From: Desulfobacterales bacterium
GTDB lineage: Bacteria; Desulfobacterota; Desulfobacteria; Desulfobacterales; Desulfobacteraceae
Reading direction: 5' to 3'
Assembly (NCBI GenBank): GCA_022361135.1
Contig: JAKSBM010000329.1
Location: 1 to 9,327, forward strand
DNA: 9,327 bases
The translations under genes were made by a program, and so were the position numbers. Of this stretch, positions 1-6,759 are shown in pieces. The notes beneath the pieces are model-generated. The model made no database searches and was not told where the DNA came from. It was given only the letters and a program-made list of their open reading frames with translations. Numbering within the stretch: position 1 is the first letter of the stretch; every line of letters begins with the position of its first letter.

Positions 1-1
1 C

Positions 2-958
2 ACATTTCTGAAAAACGGAGACTGGCTTCTCATTTACCGCCAGAACACCCGGGAAGCCTTTTCCAGTCTCCGGAAAGCCAGGGGAAGCGCCCTGGTGATT
101 TTCATCTTCGGCAGCCTGGGTATCCTGACCATGGTCCTGGTACTCTCCCGGGTCATTCTCGGCCTTTTGGCCAGATGGGACGCGGAACGGCAATTGATGA
201 ACCAGCAGGTCATTGAAGCCGGAAAACTGGCATCGGTGGGGGAGCTGGCCTCAGGGGTGGCCCACGAAATCAACAATCCCGTGGCCATCATGATCGAAGA
301 GGCCGGCTGGGTCCAGGATCTCATGGCCGACGATCAGCCGCCCCCCGGCGAAATCCACCGGGCCCTGGAACAGATCAAAACCCAGGGCAACCGCTGCCGG
401 GACATCACCCGGAACCTGTTGCGCTTTGCCCGGAAAACCGACGGCTGCCACCAGGAAATTCAATTGGCGGAATTGATCCATGAAATCTCCGACCTGGCCC
501 AGCGCCGTGCCCGGTACAACCAGGTGGAGATTTCCACCGAACTTCCCCCGAACCTTCCGCCCATCATCGCCTCCCCCACGGAAATGCAGCAGGTGCTGTT
601 GAACCTGGTGAACAACGCCATCGACGCCACCGCCCCCGACGGCGGCCGGCTCACCCTCCGGGCCGTGTCGGAAAAGACGGAAATCCGTCTGGAGGTGTCG
701 GACACGGGCCAGGGCATTGCCCCGGCCAACCTGGAACGGATATTTGATCCCTTCTTCACCACCAAACCCGTGGGAAGGGGAACCGGCCTGGGCCTTTCCA
801 TCTGCTACGGCATTGTCCGAGGCATGGGGGGAGATATCCAGGTAGAAAGTCAAATGGGACAAGGCACCACCTTCCGCCTGTTCCTTCCCAAAGCCAATGC
901 CCGGACCGATTCAGGCACATGCCACCGGGCCCCAACCACAAGGAGAAATAACAAATGA
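2..958 (+). CDS. Sensor histidine kinase, C-terminal part (5' end outside window)
   Basis: The frame is open to the left edge, so the gene starts upstream; 318 residues are visible. A GTG at 95 is only an internal codon inside the membrane segment. The first ~28 residues (containing DWLLIYRQ) resemble the end of an extracytoplasmic Cache-type sensor domain. One membrane helix follows at about residues 29-56, with no clear HAMP domain. The HisKA dimerisation helix has the phospho-acceptor motif GVAHEINNP (His88). The HATPase domain has the N box NLVNNAIDA (Asn204/205), G1 box DTGQGI (Asp234), F box FDPFFTTK (from 248) and G2 box GTGLGLS, so the kinase core is complete. About 18 polar residues follow it. 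Its stop overlaps the next start (ATGA), coupling it to three receiver proteins that are its probable phosphotransfer targets. The signal it senses is unknown. Family call is firm; the sensor-domain call is tentative because it is truncated. Confidence 0.93.
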   Translation, partial: TFLKNGDWLLIYRQNTREAFSSLRKARGSALVIFIFGSLGILTMVLVLSRVILGLLARWDAERQLMNQQVIEAGKLASVGELASGVAHEINNPVAIMIEEAGWVQDLMADDQPPPGEIHRALEQIKTQGNRCRDITRNLLRFARKTDGCHQEIQLAELIHEISDLAQRRARYNQVEISTELPPNLPPIIASPTEMQQVLLNLVNNAIDATAPDGGRLTLRAVSEKTEIRLEVSDTGQGIAPANLERIFDPFFTTKPVGRGTGLGLSICYGIVRGMGGDIQVESQMGQGTTFRLFLPKANARTDSGTCHRAPTTRRNNK

Positions 959-1386
959 TCAATGCAAAGGTACTTCTGGTGGACGATGAAAAAGACTTTA
1001 CCGCCACCCTGGCCAAACGCCTGGCCCGCAGGGGCGTCACCGTCTCGCAGGCCCATTCCGGTCCCCAGGCCCTGGACAACCTGGAAACCGCTCCCAAAAC
1101 CGAGGTGGTGGTCCTGGACGTCAAAATGCCCGGCATGGGCGGCCTGGAAACCCTGAGACAAATCAAAGCCGCCCACCCCCTGGTGGAGGTGATCATGCTC
1201 ACCGGCCATGCCTCCATCGCCTCGGGAATCTCGGGGATGAAACTGGGCGCCTTTGACTATCTGAGCAAGCCCTGCAACCTGGAACTTCTCCTGTCCAAAC
1301 TGGACGAAGCAGCCCGGCGCAGACGGCAGCACCAGGAAAAAATAATGGAGGCCCGTCTTCATGACATTGCCGCACGACGCATTTAA
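955..1386 (+). CDS. Single-domain response regulator (receiver 1)
   Basis: This 143-residue protein is one CheY-like receiver domain with no output domain. The acidic pair is Asp10-Asp11, the phospho-acceptor Asp55 (VVLDVKMPG), the switch residue Thr83 (IMLTGH) and the conserved Lys105 (YLSKP), so it should accept phosphate. A basic, probably helical tail (ARRRRQHQEK onward, about 30 residues) follows the domain. The ATG overlaps the kinase stop by 4 bases and has GGAG at 942-945 at good spacing. With no DNA-binding or enzymatic domain, it probably acts by protein contact or as a phosphate shuttle or sink for the upstream kinase. It shares a K-R-L-A-x-R-G helix and a DYLxKP end with the next two genes, which points to tandem duplication. 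Its partner proteins are not known. Confidence 0.93.
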   Translation: MINAKVLLVDDEKDFTATLAKRLARRGVTVSQAHSGPQALDNLETAPKTEVVVLDVKMPGMGGLETLRQIKAAHPLVEVIMLTGHASIASGISGMKLGAFDYLSKPCNLELLLSKLDEAARRRRQHQEKIMEARLHDIAARRI

Positions 1387-1789
1387 GCCACCCAACGGAA
1401 CGGCCATTGATCTGCTGCTCATCGATGACGAGGCGGCATTTTCCCAGGTCATGTCCAAACGGCTGGCCCTCAGGGGAATCCGGACCACGCCGGTCCCCTC
1501 CGGTTCCCAGGCCGTTCTCACCCTGAGGGCCCAGGACTTTGACCTGGCCATTCTCGACCTGAAGATGGAGGACATGGACGGCATCGAGGTCTTGAAAATA
1601 TTTAAAAAAATGGTCCCGTCCATGCCGGTGATCATGCTCACCGGACACGGCTGTGACCACTCGGCAGCCGAGGGCCTGCGCCACGGGGCCAGTGAATACC
1701 TGACCAAACCCTGTCTGCTGGAAGAGCTGGTGGAGCGCATCCGCCACTGGGCCCGGCAAAGGAGAAGCCATGGACATCCTCCTCATTGA
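1361..1789 (+). CDS. Single-domain response regulator (receiver 2)
   Basis: This 142-residue, receiver-only protein carries Asp22-Asp23, phospho-acceptor Asp66 (AILDLKMED), Thr94 (IMLTGH) and Lys116 (YLTKP). The usual Pro after the Met of the DxxM motif is replaced (KMED rather than KMPG). Its N-terminus is about 12 residues longer than in its sister proteins. The ATG at 1361 is chosen because GGAGG at 1347-1351 sits nine bases upstream; a TTG at 1367 is the only other start before the Asp pair. It overlaps the previous gene by 26 bases, so the tail of receiver 1 and the extra N-terminus of receiver 2 are encoded by the same DNA in different frames. It has no output domain. It is a probable paralogue of its neighbours and a second target of the upstream kinase. 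Confidence 0.92.
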   Translation: MTLPHDAFKPPNGTAIDLLLIDDEAAFSQVMSKRLALRGIRTTPVPSGSQAVLTLRAQDFDLAILDLKMEDMDGIEVLKIFKKMVPSMPVIMLTGHGCDHSAAEGLRHGASEYLTKPCLLEELVERIRHWARQRRSHGHPPH

Positions 1790-2171
1790 CGATGAAACCG
1801 AATTTCTCTCCCCCTTGAGCAAACGACTGGCGCGCCGGGGCATCCGCTCCCGGACGGCCCACAGCGGGGAATCCGGCCTCAGCCTTTTCCGGGAACAGCC
1901 GGTCAAGGTGGTGGTTCTGGACCTGCGCATGAAGGGCATGGACGGCTTCCAGACCCTGGCACAGCTCCACGGCCTCCAGCCGCCCCCCCGGGTCATCCTG
2001 CTTTCGGGCCAGGCCTGCCTGGCCACGGCCCGCAGGGGCATCGAGGCCGGCGCCTTTGACTATCTCATGAAACCCGTAGATCTGAACGATCTCATTTCCA
2101 CCATAACCCAAGCCCATGAAACGGCTGAACCCGCAACCACCCATCCCCGTCTGGGGCCCCCAAGGAGGTGA
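1770..2171 (+). CDS. Single-domain response regulator (receiver 3)
   Basis: This 133-residue receiver-only protein has Asp7-Asp8, phospho-acceptor Asp51 (VVLDLRMKG), Ser79 at the switch position (ILLSGQ, where the sisters have Thr and His follows the Gly) and Lys101 (YLMKP). Ser at the switch site is common in receivers and should still work. The start is immediately before the first beta strand (MDILLIDD) and follows GGAG at 1761-1764. It overlaps receiver 2 by 20 bases. A Pro/Thr/Arg-rich tail of about 18 residues follows the domain and looks disordered. Its TGA stop (2169-2171) lies inside a perfect extended Shine-Dalgarno sequence that has no evident start codon after it. Function as for its paralogues: a kinase output without DNA binding. 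Confidence 0.91.
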   Translation: MDILLIDDETEFLSPLSKRLARRGIRSRTAHSGESGLSLFREQPVKVVVLDLRMKGMDGFQTLAQLHGLQPPPRVILLSGQACLATARRGIEAGAFDYLMKPVDLNDLISTITQAHETAEPATTHPRLGPPRR

Positions 2172-2172
2172 T
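2162..2172 (+). promoter_or_regulatory. Orphan, perfect extended Shine-Dalgarno sequence
   Basis: The 11 bases AAGGAGGTGAT match, without mismatch, the complement of the usual bacterial 16S rRNA 3' tail. They overlap the stop codon of receiver 3. No ATG, GTG or TTG lies at a usable distance downstream, and the permease has its own weaker site (AGGAG, 2222-2226) 50 bases further on. It may be the relic of a deleted gene, a ribosome pause or re-initiation site, or chance. The match is seen directly; the role is unknown. Confidence 0.5.
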
Positions 2173-2235
2173 ACTCAAAATTCCACACCCACTCGAAATC
2201 CCACAACAACCACTAAAATTTAGGAGTAGATATCC
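2172..2235 (+). other. G-poor, C/A-rich spacer between receiver block and permease
   Basis: Between the last receiver gene and the permease, positions 2171-2220 contain a single G and about 18 C in 50 bases, unlike the GC-rich, G-containing coding sequence on either side. This composition should leave the RNA unstructured and resembles Rho-loading (rut) sequence or an open leader ahead of a ribosome binding site. No convincing -35/-10 or sigma-54 -24/-12 promoter was seen. It is the only real gap in the operon. Confidence 0.45.
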
Positions 2236-3519
2236 ATGCAGTTTTTTAAAGATTGGGGCAGATTCATGGTCATGGGCGCACGGGCCCATGCCAAATGGGA
2301 GTTGGACGTTTCCACACGGATTTTAAATGATCGACGACGGCTCTGGCTTCTCTGCCTTTTCCTGTTGCCCGTCATCATCGGCGGTTATGCCTTTGCCCAG
2401 GACATGGCCACCCTGGAGCTGCCCGAGCTTCTGGGGGGCAAAAAAGCCTACAGCCCGGCATTTTACACCACCGGCATCTTCATTGTTTCCATCCTCATCG
2501 GCATGGGGGCCGGCCTGATCACCGGCTGCATCGGTGCCGGCGGGGGTTTCATCATTGCACCGGCTCTCATGAGCGCCGGCATCAAAGGCATCCTGGCCGT
2601 GGGAACCGACCTCTTCCACATCTTTGCCAAGGCCATCATGGGCTCGGTGATCCACCGGAAGCTGGGCAATGTTTCCGTTCCCCTGGCCCTGGTCTTCCTC
2701 ATCGGTGCCATTCTGGGGGCCACGGCCGGCGGTCTGATCAACCGATGGCTCTATGAAATCAATCCGGTGCTCAGCGATGCCTTCATCACCACCATTTATT
2801 CTCTCATGCTGGGGTTTCTGGGATTCTACGCCCTCTTTGATTACCTCAAGGCACGCAAATCCGGAGATGCTTCGGATCCCCACGGGGGAGAAGGCACGGA
2901 CATGGGCAATCTTCCCAAAAAACTCCAGGCCATTAAAATCCCCCCCATGGTCCATTTCGACCATGACCTGGTTCCCGGGGGACGCAGCATTTCCTGGGTG
3001 TTCCTGGTCCTGTCCGGGGCGCTGGTGGGGCTGGCCGCGGGCATCATGGGCGTGGGGGGCGGCTTTCTGACCTTCCCCATTTTCGTCTACATGCTCGGGG
3101 TCTCCTCCATGACCACCGTGGGCACGGACATTTTCCAGATCGTTTTCACCGCCGGTTATGCCGGTATCAGCCAGTACGCTGTGTATGGATTTATTTTCTA
3201 CACCCTGGCCATGGGCATGCTGCTGGGCTCCCTTCTGGGGGTACAGATCGGCGCCATGGTCACCCGGGTGGTCAAGGGAATCACCATTCGCGGTTTCTAC
3301 GCCATGGCTGTTCTGGCCGGATTTGTGAACCGAATCTTTGCCCTGCCCGGTAAACTGGGAGAAATGGAAGTCATCTCCATTTCCAAACAAACCGGTGATC
3401 TGTTGAACACCATCGGTATCTGGGCCTTTTTCCTGGTCATCGGATGCTTCAGCGTCTGGGTGATCTCCACCTTTTTGCTCAACCTGAACACCCTCAAAGA
3501 CAAGGAGGTCTCTTCATGA
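2236..3519 (+). CDS. TauE/SafE-family (TSUP) permease
   Basis: This 427-residue inner-membrane protein belongs to the TSUP family (PF01925/COG0730), whose members move sulfite, sulfoacetate, thiosulfate and related anions. It has two copies of the family repeat: GAGGGFIIAP with AVGTDLFHI at about 101-129, and GVGGGFLTFP with TVGTDIFQI at about 272-302. Hydrophobic helices are visible at about 35-54, 78-98, 146-166, 183-203, 252-271, 312-337 and 393-416, with others around the repeats. A soluble loop (about 205-250) joins the halves. A ~33-residue basic/polar N-terminal extension precedes the first helix, and a segment of about 30 residues before the last helix (around 363-392) is polar. The start has AGGAG at 2222-2226. 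Its stop overlaps the next gene (ATGA). The substrate cannot be told from sequence; the sulfur-oxyanion role is only the family prior. Confidence 0.9.
   Translation: MQFFKDWGRFMVMGARAHAKWELDVSTRILNDRRRLWLLCLFLLPVIIGGYAFAQDMATLELPELLGGKKAYSPAFYTTGIFIVSILIGMGAGLITGCIGAGGGFIIAPALMSAGIKGILAVGTDLFHIFAKAIMGSVIHRKLGNVSVPLALVFLIGAILGATAGGLINRWLYEINPVLSDAFITTIYSLMLGFLGFYALFDYLKARKSGDASDPHGGEGTDMGNLPKKLQAIKIPPMVHFDHDLVPGGRSISWVFLVLSGALVGLAAGIMGVGGGFLTFPIFVYMLGVSSMTTVGTDIFQIVFTAGYAGISQYAVYGFIFYTLAMGMLLGSLLGVQIGAMVTRVVKGITIRGFYAMAVLAGFVNRIFALPGKLGEMEVISISKQTGDLLNTIGIWAFFLVIGCFSVWVISTFLLNLNTLKDKEVSS
3502..3509 (+). promoter_or_regulatory. Strong ribosome binding site that fixes the start of the small membrane protein
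   Basis: AAGGAGGT lies six bases before the ATG at 3516. It supports that start over an in-frame one at 3444, which would add 24 residues of hydrophilic sequence encoded inside the permease gene. The ATG then overlaps the permease stop as ATGA, the same coupling used by the first two genes of the window. Confidence 0.8.
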
Positions 3520-4202
3520 TTGCCGACAAAACCACCTTTCTCAAGGGCACGGGCCTCATGGCCTCTTTTATCCTGGTATTTGTCCTTATTTTCATGCCCC
3601 TGTTCAACAACCGGAACGGGCTGGAATACCTGGACGATCTTTATAATTCAATATCCAAGGGCTCGGCCTACTACATTCCCAAGCTCAAGGAAAAAACCGC
3701 TGTTTTTCAAAGCCAGCAAGTCACCCTGCAACTCACCTTCAAGAGCCAAACCATGGCCCCCCAGGCGGCCAAGCTCATGGAAGAATCCGGCGCCCGGGTG
3801 GAAATCACCGGCGACACCCTGAAGGTCTCCGGAGATCTGGGTCGAATCCTTGACAATTGCCTGGAAGATGCCGATCTCATGTATCTGAACCAGGGGGACC
3901 GGGTTCGGGACAAATACGGCTATGATCAACGCCGGGTTCTGTTTAACTGGTGGGAAACCGCCGGACTCATGGACAAGGCGTTGAAACGACAAAAACTCTT
4001 CCAGGAAGCCCTGACTGTGGCGGAAGTCAGGAAAAAAGGGGTGGAGACTTCCTACAATTACTACGGTATTGAACCCCAGCGCATCACTGCCAAATGGGGG
4101 GTGGTCACCTTTTCACTGATCTTCTACGTGGTCTATACCATCTGGTACGGCTTTGCCATCATGTTCCTCTTTGAGGGATACGGCCTGCGCCTGGAACATT
4201 AG
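3516..4202 (+). CDS. Two-helix membrane protein of unknown function, linked to the permease
   Basis: I do not recognise a family for this 228-residue protein. It has a short basic N-terminus (K5, K10), a first membrane helix at about 12-30, a hydrophilic region of ~165 residues, a second helix at about 196-220 and a short C-terminal tail. The positive N-terminus predicts both ends in the cytoplasm and the middle outside the membrane. The middle starts with a Tyr-rich stretch (about 37-56), continues with a beta/alpha-looking part (VTLQLTFKSQ; ARVEITGDTLKVSGD, about 93-107), then a charged part containing FNWWETAGLMDKALKR (143-158) and a YNYYGIEP motif (180-187). The only Cys is at about 114. 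Translational overlap with the permease suggests that it assembles with or modulates that transporter; this is inference from position. Confidence 0.85.
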   Translation: MIADKTTFLKGTGLMASFILVFVLIFMPLFNNRNGLEYLDDLYNSISKGSAYYIPKLKEKTAVFQSQQVTLQLTFKSQTMAPQAAKLMEESGARVEITGDTLKVSGDLGRILDNCLEDADLMYLNQGDRVRDKYGYDQRRVLFNWWETAGLMDKALKRQKLFQEALTVAEVRKKGVETSYNYYGIEPQRITAKWGVVTFSLIFYVVYTIWYGFAIMFLFEGYGLRLEH

Positions 4203-4220
4203 CCCAGGAGGATAATCCGG

Positions 4221-6752
4221 ATGATTCGCCATATCATTCACCTGATAAAACACCGGATCACCCGGCGGTCACGCTCCCGCCCCGATCCACAAGCCCCCGA
4301 GCCCGGTCCCGCATTCCGGCACCGGTACCAGGTGTTCCAACGCCTGCTTGCGGCCAACACCGCTGCGTTGGAACACTTCGCCCATCTGGAAAAACTCGGC
4401 ATGGGAAACCGGATCTTCGGCGCAGACGAACTCCACACCCATTGCACGGCTGCGTGGATCAATGTGGTGAAAATGACACAGGGTCTGGAAACCCTTGCAC
4501 CGGGACAATACCCCGGATTATCCTCTCAACTTGACCGGATCCAGGCGGAAATCCTGCCCCGCCTGGATCCGCCCACCCATCGGGTGATTCATTTTCCACA
4601 CATCCTGCCCCTGGAAGAAACCGGGCTGGACACGGTGGATGCCGTGGGGAATAAAATGGCCCACCTGGGGGAAGCCGCCGCCATTCCCGGACTCCACCAT
4701 CCCCCGGGATTCACCGTCACCACCCGGGCCGCCCTGGAATTTTTCCAACACAATGACCTGACACCGGATATCCGGGCCCGCCTTCGAGGCGCCCGGGAGC
4801 TGTCCGAGCTGGTTTGCGCCGCCCGGGAAATCCGAGAACAGATCCTGGCCGCCCCCCTTCCCACACCGGTGGAAACGGCCATCACCCGGGCCGTGAAATC
4901 CCTGTTAAGGGCATGGGGAAAACCGGTGTGCCTGGCCCTGCGCAGCAGTGCCCCGGACGAAGACCGCAGCGGTTTTTCCTTTGCCGGGCAATACCTCAGC
5001 CTCCTGGACCTTCCCCCGGATGGAATCCCAGACGCCTATAAAGAAATCCTGGCCTCGGCCTTTGCACCGGCCCCGGTTCAGTACCGACGGGACCGGGGGT
5101 TGCCCGCCTTTTCGGCCCCCATGGCCGTGGGCTGTCTGCCCATGCTGACGGCCGTGGCCGGAGGGGTGATGTACTCCCAAAACCCCATCCACCGCCACGA
5201 CACACGCACGGTGATCCAGGCCGTTTTCGGCCCGCCCCGACACATTGTGGACGGCTCCGCCATCCCCCAAACCATTTATCTGGATACCTCGGGCCGGGCC
5301 CCGGACACGGCCCCGCCGCCCCTGGATACCGACAGCCTGGAAGAACTGGGCCACATCGCCCGGGTATTGGAACTCCGGCTGGGTGCGCCCCAGGATGTGG
5401 AATGGCTGCTCACGCCGCCCCCGGACTCCCGCATCCATGTGCTCCAGACCCGTCCCATGGCCCCGGCCCTTCCCCGCGCCCTCTCCTCGGCCCCGGGTCC
5501 CCCCAAAGGAAATATCCTGATCCGCGGGGGAAATACGGCCAGTCCGGGTGCGGCCTATGGACCTGTATTCCGGGTGGAGACCCCCGAGGATCTACTTCAT
5601 TTTCCCAAGGGGGCGGTGTTATTAACCTCGGTTCCCCTGCCCGCCTGGGCGCCCGCATTGGGACAGGCTGCGGCACTGGTGTCACAAAGCGGCGGCTTCG
5701 CCGGGCATCTGGCCAATCTGGCACGGGAATTTGAAATCCCCGCCCTTTTTGGTATAAAAGAGGTCTGCACCATCCTCACCCCGGGCAGCCGGGTCACCGT
5801 GGATGCTGATGACCAGACCATTTACCAAGGAAAAAACCCTGCTGTGCTGGCCCCTGCAACACCCCCTGAAAAAATGATGGAAGGACGCCCTGTGTTCGAT
5901 CAATTGCAACAGGTGCTGCCCCACATCACCCCCCTTCATCTTCTGGACCCGGAGGCATCGGATTTCCGGGAGGACCAGTGTCGCAGCCTCCACGATCTCA
6001 CCCGGTTCATCCATGAAAAATCCGTCCACGCCATGTTTGACTTCGGCCACCGGTACGGACTGAAAAAAAGTGATGCCAAGCAGCTCTTCCACAAGGTGCC
6101 CATGCAATGGCGCATCCTTAACCTGGATGACGGATTCCACGGGGAAATCAAGGGCCGATACGTTACCCTGGAGCAAATTGCCTCCCGGCCCATGCACGCG
6201 GTGTGGCAGGGCATGGTTGCCGTACCCTGGGAAGGTCCCCCACGGATCAATCTGGGCGGGGCCGCGGCCGTGCTTTTCCGGGCATCGGCCGATCCCTCCC
6301 TGGTTCCCGGGGTGAAAAGCGCCCATGCCCGACACAATTATTTCATGGTCTCCCGGCACTATTGCAGCATGGGATTCCGCATGGGGGTTCACCTCTCCAG
6401 TCTGGCCAGCCATGCCGGCCCCCGGGACCGGGAAAACCACATCCGATTTCGTTTCCAGGGGGGCGCCGCCGACCGCCGACGTCGGGTGGCCCGGGTTCGC
6501 TTCATGGACGGCCTGCTTGCCCATTACGGATTTGAAACCCGACGCCGGGGAGACCATCTCACCGCCCTGATCAAAGGACGTTCCCAATCTTACACCCTGG
6601 ATCGTCTCCGCCTTCTGGGGTATCTGGTCATCCACACCCGCCAACTGGACATGATCGCCGGAATTCCCGCGGATCTGGCCCGGCACGGAAAACGCTTCCG
6701 GCGCGACATGGACGAAATACTGGCCGCAGCCTCCCTTGATGAAAAGGAGTAA
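4221..6752 (+). CDS. PEP/pyruvate-binding and phosphohistidine-domain protein (PEP-synthase-like)
   Basis: The 843-residue protein has a ~135-residue helical N-terminal region, then an ATP-grasp PEP/pyruvate-binding domain (PF01326 type, ~140-415) with VGNKMAHLGEA (Lys145), PPGFTVTT, ALRSSAPDED (Arg241), SFAGQ, GGVMYSQNP, DVEW (Asp392, Glu394) and LQTRP (Gln409, Arg411). The swivelling PEP-utiliser domain (PF00391 type, ~430-540) has GGFAGHLANLAREFEIPA; His496 matches the catalytic histidine, though the usual T-S-H reads A-G-H. The PEP-binding TIM barrel (PF02896) of true PEP synthase or pyruvate phosphate dikinase is missing. In its place is a basic region (~560-843) with MGFRMGVHLSSL, IRFRFQGGAADRRRR and a TRQLDMI end, which I recall from other PEP-synthase-like proteins. 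The ATP half and the phospho-carrier appear intact; the final acceptor is unknown. The start has AGGAGG at 4206-4211. It could be a phosphotransferase of metabolism or of signalling. Confidence 0.88.
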   Translation: MIRHIIHLIKHRITRRSRSRPDPQAPEPGPAFRHRYQVFQRLLAANTAALEHFAHLEKLGMGNRIFGADELHTHCTAAWINVVKMTQGLETLAPGQYPGLSSQLDRIQAEILPRLDPPTHRVIHFPHILPLEETGLDTVDAVGNKMAHLGEAAAIPGLHHPPGFTVTTRAALEFFQHNDLTPDIRARLRGARELSELVCAAREIREQILAAPLPTPVETAITRAVKSLLRAWGKPVCLALRSSAPDEDRSGFSFAGQYLSLLDLPPDGIPDAYKEILASAFAPAPVQYRRDRGLPAFSAPMAVGCLPMLTAVAGGVMYSQNPIHRHDTRTVIQAVFGPPRHIVDGSAIPQTIYLDTSGRAPDTAPPPLDTDSLEELGHIARVLELRLGAPQDVEWLLTPPPDSRIHVLQTRPMAPALPRALSSAPGPPKGNILIRGGNTASPGAAYGPVFRVETPEDLLHFPKGAVLLTSVPLPAWAPALGQAAALVSQSGGFAGHLANLAREFEIPALFGIKEVCTILTPGSRVTVDADDQTIYQGKNPAVLAPATPPEKMMEGRPVFDQLQQVLPHITPLHLLDPEASDFREDQCRSLHDLTRFIHEKSVHAMFDFGHRYGLKKSDAKQLFHKVPMQWRILNLDDGFHGEIKGRYVTLEQIASRPMHAVWQGMVAVPWEGPPRINLGGAAAVLFRASADPSLVPGVKSAHARHNYFMVSRHYCSMGFRMGVHLSSLASHAGPRDRENHIRFRFQGGAADRRRRVARVRFMDGLLAHYGFETRRRGDHLTALIKGRSQSYTLDRLRLLGYLVIHTRQLDMIAGIPADLARHGKRFRRDMDEILAAASLDEKE
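6743..6748 (+). promoter_or_regulatory. Ribosome binding site ahead of the second kinase
   Basis: AAGGAG overlaps the end of the PEP-protein gene and lies 11 bases before an in-frame GTG at 6760. Other in-frame starts (TTG 6736, ATG 6739) have no such site upstream, and the ATG at 6753 is out of frame and ends quickly. This favours the GTG, although the spacing is on the long side. Confidence 0.5.
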
Positions 6753-6759
6753 ATGCCCT

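Noticed and set aside
251..862. Long open frames on the - strand opposite the kinase, receivers, permease and PEP protein (for example 251-862, 2323-3390, 5682-6686)
   Set aside because: They are antisense to genes with full sets of conserved motifs, their translations show no recognisable domain and have His/Gly/Pro-rich composition, and they reflect the low stop frequency of GC-rich coding DNA.
2193..2219. Sigma-70-like promoter (TCGAAA, TAAAAT) in the spacer
   Set aside because: The spacing is only 15 bases, the -35 match is poor, and the implied transcript start would remove most of the permease ribosome binding site.
2168..2326. Small ORF starting with GTG at 2168 across the spacer and the start of the permease gene
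   Set aside because: The GTG lies inside the Shine-Dalgarno-like sequence, so that site cannot serve it. The ~52-residue product is Pro-rich with no family, and most of it is the permease gene read out of frame.
3444..3515. Upstream start at 3444 for the small membrane protein
   Set aside because: It would add 24 hydrophilic residues encoded inside the permease gene ahead of a natural membrane-protein N-terminus, whereas the ATG at 3516 has a near-perfect ribosome binding site and an ATGA overlap.
5712..5730. TGGCACG-type sigma-54 -24 element in the PEP-protein gene
   Set aside because: The -12 position reads TTTGA with no GC at the required spacing, it lies deep within a gene, and no gene starts nearby.
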